64,000 nucleotides of DNA from Tolypothrix bouteillei VB521301 (GTDB lineage Bacteria; Cyanobacteriota; Cyanobacteriia; Cyanobacteriales; Nostocaceae): assembly GCF_000760695.4 (NCBI RefSeq), contig NZ_JHEG04000001.1, positions 4,856,895 through 4,920,894 on the forward strand, written 5' to 3'. A program made the translations under genes and the position numbers. Positions 57,339 through 64,000 of this stretch are shown in pieces. Below the pieces are notes generated by a model. That model saw only the letters and a program-made list of their open reading frames with translations, did no database searches and was not told the origin of the DNA. Every line of letters begins with the position of its first letter. Position 1 is the stretch's first letter.

Positions 57339-58607
57339 TTGTTAAAACTCATAGATACCGTGTTTTCAGCTTCGGTCTTCAAACTAGACAATAGTTTAAC
57401 TTTGATTCATCAAGAAATTCCTACTACCCCTGTAGTAGTCGCAGATATTTGGGTACGTGCTGGTGCTAACGTTGAGCCAGAACCATTATTTGGGATGGCT
57501 CACTTTTTGGAACACTTGATTTTTAAGGGAACTGCAACGCTACCTCCAGGGGTATTCGACCAAAAGATTGAAAACCAAGGAGGGGTGACTAATGCAGCAA
57601 CAAGCCATGATTACGCTCATTACTCCCTCACCACAGCTTCTGGATACCTCAAAGAGACCTTACCTTATTTAGGAGAGTTGCTGCTGAATGCAGCAATACC
57701 AGAGGATGAATTTGTTCGCGAACGAGATGTGGTTTTTGAAGAAATTCGTCAATCTTACGACGATCCAGACTGGATAGGGTTCCAGTCTCTCATTTCTAGT
57801 ATTTACCAACAACATCCCTACGGACGTTCTGTGTTGGGTGGCGAGGAAGAATTGATGCAAACCTCACCAGAAATTGTGCGCTGTTTTCACCGCAATCACT
57901 ACCAACCAGAAAATATGACAGTGGTCATTGTGGGAGGAATAGCCACCGAACAAGCCATAGAAATAGTCAACAATACTTTTGTTGATTTCGCCGATCGCTG
58001 TTGTGAGTGTCCCAAAAGCCCAAAAGAAGTTGTAGAACCAATTCTAGCTGGAGTTCGTCGGCAAGAATTGCATCTGCCACGATTGGAGCAAGCACGATTA
58101 TTAATGGGGTGGACGGGACCTGGTGTCGATCGACTGCGGACCTCTTATGGTTTAGATTTACTCTCGGTACTCTTAGCAGAAGGTAGAACTTCACGACTTG
58201 TTCGCGACTTGCGAGAAGAGCAGCAGTTGGTACAAGGTATTTGCAGTCATTTTTCCTTACAACGGGATGCGAGTTTATTTACCATTACGGCTTGGTTGGA
58301 GCCAGAAAATTTAGAACGAGTGGAATCCTTAATTCGCTTGCACTTAAACGATCTTCAAACCAACGGGATGAGCGAGCAAGAACTTATCCGAGGTCAGAGG
58401 TTGTTGTGTAACGACTACGCCTTTTCTACAGAAGCACCCAATCAACTTGCAGGGCTTTATGGTTACTACAACACGATCGCCCAAGCAGAATTAGCTGTGA
58501 CCTATCCCCACCAGATAAAATCTTATAGCACTCAGGAACTGCAACAATTAGCACGAGAATACCTTTCTCCAAACCATTACGCAGTTACGGTACTAAAACC
58601 TTGTTAA
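57339..58607 (+). CDS. M16 family zinc peptidase (catalytic subunit)
   Basis: 422 residues from TTG. The zinc motif HFLEH is at 55-59, and the third ligand Glu135 is 76 residues later (VVFEEIRQS). Downstream motifs HPYGRSVLGGEEEL and GYYNTIAQAEL are typical of processing peptidases (PqqL/mitochondrial-processing-peptidase-like). Only TTG gives a full-length N-terminus, as no early in-frame ATG exists. It pairs with the next gene, which lacks the zinc motif. Confidence 0.88.
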   Translation: MLKLIDTVFSASVFKLDNSLTLIHQEIPTTPVVVADIWVRAGANVEPEPLFGMAHFLEHLIFKGTATLPPGVFDQKIENQGGVTNAATSHDYAHYSLTTASGYLKETLPYLGELLLNAAIPEDEFVRERDVVFEEIRQSYDDPDWIGFQSLISSIYQQHPYGRSVLGGEEELMQTSPEIVRCFHRNHYQPENMTVVIVGGIATEQAIEIVNNTFVDFADRCCECPKSPKEVVEPILAGVRRQELHLPRLEQARLLMGWTGPGVDRLRTSYGLDLLSVLLAEGRTSRLVRDLREEQQLVQGICSHFSLQRDASLFTITAWLEPENLERVESLIRLHLNDLQTNGMSEQELIRGQRLLCNDYAFSTEAPNQLAGLYGYYNTIAQAELAVTYPHQIKSYSTQELQQLAREYLSPNHYAVTVLKPC

Positions 58608-58650
58608 GGTTATTTGTTAGTAGATAGTGGTTAGTGGTTAGTTGTTAACC

Positions 58651-58692
58651 ACCAACCACCAACCACCAACCACCAACCACCAACCACCAACC
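58651..58692 (+). repeat. ACCAACC heptanucleotide repeat between the M16 genes
   Basis: Six perfect tandem copies of ACCAACC, ending two bases before the ATG of the second M16 gene. The repeat sits where the ribosome-binding site should be. Confidence 0.85.
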
Positions 58693-58694
58693 AA

Positions 58695-59969
58695 ATGACA
58701 ACTTCGCTGCAAAAAACGTCTATCCATCGCACCGTGTTAAGTAATGGCATTGTGGTTTTGGTAGCAGAAAATCCAGTTGCAGATATTGTAGCAGCCAGAA
58801 TTTTTATTCGTGCTGGTAGTTGCTACGAAACAAAAGAGCAAGCCGGCTTGACGCATTTGCTTGCTTCTGTTCTAACTAAAGGATGTGATGGACTCTCCAG
58901 TTTGGAAATCGCAGAAAAAGTAGAATCTGTGGGAGCAAGTCTGAGTGCAGATACGACATCTGATTACTTTCTAGTCTCTTTAAAAACAGTTACTTCAGAT
59001 TTTGCAGAGATTCTGGCATTAGCGGGACAAATTCTTCGCCAACCGACATTTCCACAAATGGAAGTGGAACTAGAACAGCGTATTGCTTTACAGGATATTC
59101 GTTCGCAGCAAGAGCAGCCATTTACAATTGCTTTTGACCAGTTGAGAAGTGCGATGTACGCAGACCATCCCTATGCAAGATCGCCATTGGGAGATGAAAC
59201 AACAATGAGCAGCTTGAATCGTAGGGATTTAGAGCAGTACCATCAAACGCATTTTCGTCCAGATAACATCGTTATTAGCATTGCGGGGCACATCAGTGCA
59301 AATGACGCAGTGGCTCTTATAGAAAAAGTTTTTGGGGATTGGCGAGTTCCAACTCACCAGCCACAACCAGTGCTTTATTTACCGGAACTTGAAGTGAAGC
59401 CCCAAATTACAATTACACCCCAGCAAACACAACAATCGATTGTGATGCTGGGTTACTTGGGACCATCAGTGAATTCTGTTGACTATGGAGTCTTGAAATT
59501 GCTGTGTACTTACTTGGGAAATGGTCTTTCCAGTCGCTTGTTTGTTGAACTGAGAGAAAAGCGAGGTTTAGCTTACGAAGTATCAGCATTCTACCCTACC
59601 AGGATTTTTCCTGCATCATTTGTGGCGTACATGGGAACGGCACCAGAAAACACGAAAATAGCTCTCACTGGTTTGCGAAAAGAAGTGGATTTACTTTCCT
59701 CAAACGAATTAGAGGAAGAATCACTTCAATCAGCTAAGAACAAGATATTGGGACAGTACGCTTTGGGTAAACAAACCAATGCCCAAATTGCTCAAATTTA
59801 TGGCTGGTATGAAATTTTGGGTCTGGGAGTTGATTTCGACTGGGAATTTCAGCAAACAATTGCTTCTGTCAGTGCTTTAGATGCGATGGAAACAGCCGAG
59901 CGATATTTACGGGAACCTTTTGTATCTCTTGTCGGTCAACAAGATGCGGTTTATGGTGCAATTGCGTAG
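58695..59969 (+). CDS. M16 family peptidase homologue, zinc motif lost
   Basis: 424 residues. At the place of HxxEH the sequence reads HLLAS (His54, Ala57, Ser58), so two of the key residues are missing and it cannot bind zinc in the usual way. The fold is intact (GCDGLSSLEIAEKVESVGAS, HPYARSPLGDETTMSS, VELREKRGLAYEVSAFYPTR). It most likely is the non-catalytic partner of the preceding peptidase, as in the MPP alpha/beta and YmxG/PqqL-like pairs. Confidence 0.88.
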   Translation: MTTSLQKTSIHRTVLSNGIVVLVAENPVADIVAARIFIRAGSCYETKEQAGLTHLLASVLTKGCDGLSSLEIAEKVESVGASLSADTTSDYFLVSLKTVTSDFAEILALAGQILRQPTFPQMEVELEQRIALQDIRSQQEQPFTIAFDQLRSAMYADHPYARSPLGDETTMSSLNRRDLEQYHQTHFRPDNIVISIAGHISANDAVALIEKVFGDWRVPTHQPQPVLYLPELEVKPQITITPQQTQQSIVMLGYLGPSVNSVDYGVLKLLCTYLGNGLSSRLFVELREKRGLAYEVSAFYPTRIFPASFVAYMGTAPENTKIALTGLRKEVDLLSSNELEEESLQSAKNKILGQYALGKQTNAQIAQIYGWYEILGLGVDFDWEFQQTIASVSALDAMETAERYLREPFVSLVGQQDAVYGAIA

Positions 59970-60079
59970 GGCTTATCTTATCCCCAATCTACAATCCAAA
60001 ATGGTATAAAATTACTTAACCAGTTGCATTCTACACTAGTGTCCGATAAGCATATCACCAATGAGATATCCCAGGGGCA

Positions 60080-61165
60080 ATGTTCATGACAAACAGCATC
60101 AAGGTAAGTATCTTAACCGACTTAGGGTTCCCTAGTCTTCCCGTAAATGATTGTAGAATCCAGCAAAAGCAAAGGTCAAAATCTACATGGGGGATAGAAC
60201 TACTCCTGTGTCTTTCTGCACCTCTCCTCTTTGGTTTTTCTCCGACAGTATCATTTGCCGCACCAACACAAACAATTGCTCAAGCATCACCGAGAGTGGG
60301 AGTGAACCGTCCCAACCTTAAAGTTGGTAGCCAAGGAGACCCTGTCTCAGAACTGCAAGCAGCTTTAAAACTTTTGGGCTTTTATGCTGGTACGGTGGAT
60401 GGGGTTTATAGCGAAAGTACTGCGATCGCAGTTTCTCGATTTCAGGAAGCTGCAGGCTTAAGTCCCAATGGTGTTGTTGATACCAACACTTGGCAACGAC
60501 TTTTTCCAAGTGATGCGATCGCACTCACTCCTGCATCTTCTAATTCCGATACCTTCCCGACTCCATCCCAAACTTTAAGAGATAATAACAGTGCAGTTGT
60601 TGTTCCGAGTAGCGAGCCAAGAACAGCACCGATCGCGAATCGCACTGGTAATTTAAAACCAGAATCCAGACCGACAATAACTCCCAATAGAGCCAGTAAT
60701 TTAAAACCCGAACCAAGACCAGCAGGAACAGGAGTCGCAACAAGTACTTCCGATAGACCTTCTACCAGACAAACATCATCAACTCGTTCTAACCCATCTA
60801 GCACTTCTCGACCAGCAAATAGAAGCCAACAATCCACACGGGCGGGATCGTCTGCTCGACAAACAACTCGCACTCAACAAACGACAAGTTCTGAGTCATC
60901 TAAAAAAACTCAGCAAACTGCTTCTCTTCAGTACACCTCAGATGGGTTACCAATTTTACGACCGGGGATGCGTGGTTCTGAAGTCACTCGCTTACAACGA
61001 CGACTGCAAAGACTCGGTTACCTTGAAGAAAGTGCTATCGATGGTGATTTTGGTCCCGCAACAGAAGCAGCTGTTGTCTCTTTACAAAAACGTTATGGTT
61101 TAGAAGCTGACGGTATTGTTGGAGGAGGAACTTGGGAAATTCTCAATCGACGCCGGAAACAATAG
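60080..61165 (+). CDS. Secreted protein with two peptidoglycan-binding domains
   Basis: 361 residues. After a hydrophobic segment (IELLLCLSAPLLFGFSPTVS, cleavage near SFAAP) comes a first PG_binding_1 domain (LKVGSQGDPVSELQAALKLL, FQEAAGLSPNGVVDTNTWQR). Then follows a long Ser/Thr/Arg/Pro-rich linker (about 150-280) and a second binding domain (LRPGMRGSEVTRLQRRLQRL, SAIDGDFGPATEAAVVSLQK). It should sit in the cell wall space. A second ATG two codons in is possible. No catalytic domain is present. Confidence 0.85.
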   Translation: MFMTNSIKVSILTDLGFPSLPVNDCRIQQKQRSKSTWGIELLLCLSAPLLFGFSPTVSFAAPTQTIAQASPRVGVNRPNLKVGSQGDPVSELQAALKLLGFYAGTVDGVYSESTAIAVSRFQEAAGLSPNGVVDTNTWQRLFPSDAIALTPASSNSDTFPTPSQTLRDNNSAVVVPSSEPRTAPIANRTGNLKPESRPTITPNRASNLKPEPRPAGTGVATSTSDRPSTRQTSSTRSNPSSTSRPANRSQQSTRAGSSARQTTRTQQTTSSESSKKTQQTASLQYTSDGLPILRPGMRGSEVTRLQRRLQRLGYLEESAIDGDFGPATEAAVVSLQKRYGLEADGIVGGGTWEILNRRRKQ

Positions 61166-61270
61166 GAGCATTGTGTGGGGGGAAAGGGTCATCGGTCGTT
61201 GGGCGTAGGTGATTTTTCCTTATCCTCCTTGTTCTCCTCGTCCCCCAAACCCTTTCAGTTACAATTACCT

Positions 61271-62440
61271 ATGGAGACAGCTTACACTCAAGACTACCGA
61301 CATTTTGAACAGCACGTCGCAAAACTTCTCCATGGGGCAGGTTGGGTCGTGGAACCTGTCCAAAAAAATCATACTGGTTGCGATCTAATAGTCAAAAAAG
61401 GAAATTTAGTTGTTGCTGTACAACTAAAATGGCTGAGAAATAACGTAGCAGCGCCACAGTTATTAAAATTTTCCGAATTTCTGGATTCTCATGAAGGCAA
61501 AAAGTTTAATTTTGGTTTGTTTATAACCACAAAAGGTTATAGCGGTCCTGCAATGGCATTAATTAGATCCTGGGGCAAGGATAGTAAAATCCGTTGTGGA
61601 ATTGCTCGGGAAACTAGAATTGTTGGAATTGATGGGATTGCACCACAGAAGGAAAATAATGAGGACAAAGGCGATCGCCAACAGGATAAAGTTTACTTTG
61701 GGATCTTTACTTGTAAGGGTGGGGTTGGTAAGACAACTATAGCAGGTCATTTGGCAGGAGCCTTTGCTCTACAAGGATTTAATGTTGCACTTGTTGATTT
61801 AGATCCAGAACAAAATTTGCAAAAATTAGTAGGTGATGGAATTTTTGTTCCCAATCCAAGAGGCGTTGGCACCACAATTGAAGTCTTTGATGGCAGAGAT
61901 TGGCATGAAGATGCTGCTCGTGATAGCAGAATTGTCATTTGTGATTGCTCTCCAGCTTTGGAACGAAATCCCAAGGAGTTAATAGAAAAGTTTCATTATT
62001 GCATTATTCCAACTACCTTAAATCCACTTGGCTTAAATAAGCATGGTAAAGTTATTCGAGATACTGTTGTAGAAATACGTCAAATTAATAAAAAAGGTCA
62101 TTTATTTGTAGTAGTTAATAACTTTAGAAAACCCACATCCAAGCAACTTAATCTTTTAAAAGACGTTTATTTTAATACTTATACAGAAATTAGTCAAAGG
62201 GATGATAAGTTTCACTGTATAGATCCAGAAGATGCTTGTATCCGTGCTAGCGACCAACTCTACTACTGGGGAATACATATTCTTGAAAATCCAGAAACCC
62301 CTTCTAGCCGATTGGCATTTGACTTAATTGGAGGCAAATCTTATCCGCGTGATGATTTTATCAACTTAGCGGATTATATTGAAAGAAAAGCTGGCATCGG
62401 ATTTCTTCGGGATAACACGAGTCCATCAAGGCAGCAGTAA
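61271..62440 (+). CDS. Fusion of an Mrr-like nuclease domain with a ParA-type ATPase
   Basis: 389 residues from ATG 61271; a GTG/ATG region 32 codons upstream gives a low-quality extension. Residues 1-115 match the Mrr-type endonuclease fold: Glu13 (FEQHVAKLL), Asp38 (GCDLIV) and Gln51-x-Lys53 (VAVQLKW), then FGLFITTKGYSGPA. A short charged linker follows. Residues 141-350 are a ParA/MinD-type ATPase: deviant Walker A TCKGGVGKTT (147-156), Walker A' LVDLDPEQN (174-182) and Walker B VICDCSP. Both motif sets appear complete. The combined architecture is unusual; a DNA-cleaving and DNA-moving defence or partition role is conjecture. It follows the peptidoglycan-binding gene by about 105 bp. Confidence 0.82.
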   Translation: METAYTQDYRHFEQHVAKLLHGAGWVVEPVQKNHTGCDLIVKKGNLVVAVQLKWLRNNVAAPQLLKFSEFLDSHEGKKFNFGLFITTKGYSGPAMALIRSWGKDSKIRCGIARETRIVGIDGIAPQKENNEDKGDRQQDKVYFGIFTCKGGVGKTTIAGHLAGAFALQGFNVALVDLDPEQNLQKLVGDGIFVPNPRGVGTTIEVFDGRDWHEDAARDSRIVICDCSPALERNPKELIEKFHYCIIPTTLNPLGLNKHGKVIRDTVVEIRQINKKGHLFVVVNNFRKPTSKQLNLLKDVYFNTYTEISQRDDKFHCIDPEDACIRASDQLYYWGIHILENPETPSSRLAFDLIGGKSYPRDDFINLADYIERKAGIGFLRDNTSPSRQQ

Positions 62441-62728
62441 GAAGCACCCAGCACAGAAGGCTCAAACTCTTATGCTCGTGGTTTGGTGATTCCTCACTGC
62501 ACTGATACTGGATAAAAATTCTTATCCAAAACTTTCAGCAGGAAACAGGCTACTGCCTATCAAAAGCTTTATGTGGTAAGCTTTAGCCCCTACCTGCGTA
62601 GATTTCAAAAATAAAATCGGATTCCTATTTACTGATTCACTGTTAGACAGTAAACTTTACCCTACAGGCGTTCTAGTCAATATTTGACTCAAGTCTGTTT
62701 TAGGTCTCAATCTAAAATTTAAATTAAA
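62441..62728. other. Intergenic region before a kinase relic
   Basis: AT-rich, with no clear gene. The right part may still be a decayed stretch of the histidine kinase gene that continues at 62729. Confidence 0.35.
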
Positions 62729-62962
62729 GACACAGGCTTTAGTATCAAGCCTGACTTTTTGCCATACGTCTTCGATTACTTCGGCCAAGGTGATGGTAGT
62801 ATCACAACAACGTCCTTTGGGGGTATGGGGCTAGAACTGGCGGTCGTATGCCACATTGTTGAAATGCTTGGGAGAACCATCAAAGCTGACAGATCGGGAG
62901 AGGTATAGGGAGCAACTTTCACAGTGAGGCTTCCTCCTTTATGCCGACTCCAACTTCAATAA
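62729..62962 (+). pseudogene. Histidine kinase C-terminal (HATPase) remnant
   Basis: The frame reads DTGFSIKPDFLPYVFDYFGQ, then TSFGGMGLELAVVCHIVEML, then GRTIKADRSGEV, the stop TAG (62906-62908), then GATFTVRLPP and TAA at 62960-62962. It matches the ATP-binding C-terminus of hybrid kinases (DTGxGI, F-Q, GGxGLGLAIV, GATFTVRLP). Substitutions such as GLGLA to GLELA and the stop show decay. The receiver domain follows four bases later in another frame. Confidence 0.82.
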
Positions 62963-62966
62963 ATCC

Positions 62967-63392
62967 GTGGGGGCGTTTATGCAAGACGTACTGGCTTTGC
63001 AAGGTATCCAGGTACTTGTTGTGGATGATGATGCAGACAATTTGGAGTTAATTACCTTTATTTTGGAACAGTCTGGTGCTATTGTAACTTCTGTGTCTTC
63101 TGCTGAAGAAGCATTGCAATTACTCTATCAAACTCAGCCCGATCTCCTGATTGCTGATGTTGGAATGCCTCGCATGGACGGATATACTTTCTTGCGTCAG
63201 GTAAGAGCATTACCACCAAAACAAGGGGGACAAGTTCCGGCGATCGCACTGACGGCTTATGCGGGGGAGATCGATCGGCAAAAAGCATTGGCTGTAGGAT
63301 TTCAATTGCATATTCCCAAACCAATTGACCCAGAAACCCTAGTGGATGCAATCGCTCAAATCATCAAGCAAACCAATCTTGAGAAACCATAA
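62967..63392 (+). CDS. Receiver domain protein, remainder of a hybrid kinase
   Basis: A single CheY-like receiver domain of about 140 residues (GTG 62967; ATG 62979 is an alternative). VLVVDDDADNLELITFILEQ holds the acidic pair, LLIADVGMPRMDGYTFLRQV the phospho-acceptor Asp, AIALTAYAGE the Thr and HIPKPID the Lys. There is no output domain. It sits 4 bp after the kinase remnant in a shifted frame, so it was very probably the C-terminus of a hybrid kinase and may now be an orphan response regulator or a relic. Confidence 0.82.
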   Translation: MGAFMQDVLALQGIQVLVVDDDADNLELITFILEQSGAIVTSVSSAEEALQLLYQTQPDLLIADVGMPRMDGYTFLRQVRALPPKQGGQVPAIALTAYAGEIDRQKALAVGFQLHIPKPIDPETLVDAIAQIIKQTNLEKP

Positions 63393-63535
63393 CAATTTTT
63401 TTCTTGGCTGCCGTTGTATCTTATCCTGACAGTGCAATGTGGTTTGCGAGTGTGTCAAATGAGCGATCGGTCGCTAAGATCGTATCTGACCAATTCGCTA
63501 AACGCTTGCTATATAAAAATGTCAGGAGAATTATA

Positions 63536-63967
63536 ATGGCACAAGCAAAATATGGTGATACTGTAGTGGTTCACTACGAGGGCAAATTATCCGACGGTAC
63601 AATCTTTGATACCTCTACCAATAGTGACCCTTTGCAGTTCACAATCGGTGATGGAGAAATCATTCCTGGATTTGAAGAAGCGGTTGTAGGTATGAGTGTA
63701 GGCGAAACCAGAACTGCAGAAATTTCATCCGATCGCGCTTACGGTCCGCATCAACCAGAATTGGTAGTCACAGTCGATCGCAATCAGTTACCTCCAGACT
63801 TCGATCTCGAAGTAGGTCAGCAGTTGCAAATTCAGCAAGCCCCCGGACAATTTATTCCTGCGATCGTTACCGATCTTTCAACCGAAGACGTGACATTAGA
63901 CGCCAACCATCCATTAGCTGGAAAAGACCTAGTCTTTGATATTCAACTTGTAGATATCGCTGCATAA
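63536..63967 (+). CDS. FKBP-type peptidyl-prolyl isomerase (SlyD-like)
   Basis: 143 residues from ATG 63536, with CAGGAG eight bases upstream; a longer upstream frame does not match the family. The FKBP core is YGDTVVVHYEGKLSDGTIFD, then DPLQFTIGDGEIIPGFEEAV and VGETRTAEISSDRAYG. The insert-in-flap region (about 70-125) is as in SlyD, but the His-rich metal tail is absent. It should help fold proteins in the cytoplasm. Confidence 0.9.
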   Translation: MAQAKYGDTVVVHYEGKLSDGTIFDTSTNSDPLQFTIGDGEIIPGFEEAVVGMSVGETRTAEISSDRAYGPHQPELVVTVDRNQLPPDFDLEVGQQLQIQQAPGQFIPAIVTDLSTEDVTLDANHPLAGKDLVFDIQLVDIAA

Positions 63968-64000
63968 AGAGATTAAGTCGATCTCCCCAACTTCTGAAAA

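Noticed and set aside
60318..60873. Reverse frames over the peptidoglycan-binding gene
   Set aside because: Shadows of the low-complexity Ser/Thr/Arg linker.
62730..62758. Hairpin CAGGCTT/AAGCCTG with a following T-run, looking like a terminator
   Set aside because: The same bases encode DTGFSIKPDFLP in the kinase remnant, so the hairpin is a product of coding sequence.

Overview
The window looks like chromosomal DNA of a filamentous, probably heterocyst-forming cyanobacterium (Nostocales-like; genus not determined). Evidence: many HIP1 octamers (GCGATCGC), psbX and ycf66, a cyAbrB regulator, a Mo-nitrogenase C-terminal-type protein, plastoquinone-type chorismate lyase, PAS-less phytochromes, and heptanucleotide repeats (TAACCCC, ATGGCTR, ACCAACC) between genes.

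Layout. 0-9.5 kb: the 5' end of an arsenite methyltransferase, small secreted or lipidated proteins, mutY, two unknown proteins, a histidine phosphatase, glucokinase and a thioredoxin-fold protein. 9.5-19.5 kb is core metabolism: pyrH-frr, a geranylgeranyl-reductase-like flavoprotein, cbiET, cytochrome c biogenesis, DUF3352, chorismate lyase, tRNA-Leu(GAG), accC and a YggT protein. 19.5-21.6 kb is a TnpB-only mobile element with a divergent small ribbon-helix-helix-like gene. 21.7-32 kb: psbX, ycf66, paired beta-propeller lipoproteins, the SdhB-type Fe-S subunit, cyAbrB, a CPBP protease, a glycosyltransferase, peptide deformylase and an HtrA/Deg protease. 32.2-35.2 kb is dnaA-oriC-dnaN, with eight DnaA-box-like nonamers in the 0.4 kb between the genes.

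35.4-41.2 kb is an accessory region: an amber-interrupted gene, a Uma2 nuclease, a RloA/RloB (AbiL-type) pair whose RloB has an in-frame stop, a LysR relic, and an SDR/LysR pair sharing a clear operator. 41.2-44.7 kb holds two tandem PAS-less phytochromes, one with and one without a kinase. 45-55 kb has an ArsA-HSP20 ATPase, DUF2358, two toxin-antitoxin pairs whose toxins (PIN and HicA) are frameshifted while the partner genes are open, a NAGPA-type lipoprotein, DUF4912, an ACP-like protein, a double cupin and an IS630 relic. 55.7-64 kb: purK followed by a 6S RNA gene, an active/inactive M16 peptidase pair, a double peptidoglycan-binding protein, an Mrr-like nuclease fused to a ParA-type ATPase, a decayed hybrid histidine kinase whose receiver domain remains open, and an FKBP/SlyD isomerase.

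Most unusual points: the Mrr-ParA fusion protein; three separate toxin or effector genes (RloB, PIN, HicA) that are broken beside intact partners; the tandem phytochromes, one cut off exactly at the linker to the kinase; and a 24-bp perfect inverted repeat that supplies the last codons of cbiET. All homology statements come from reading the sequence; no database search was run.
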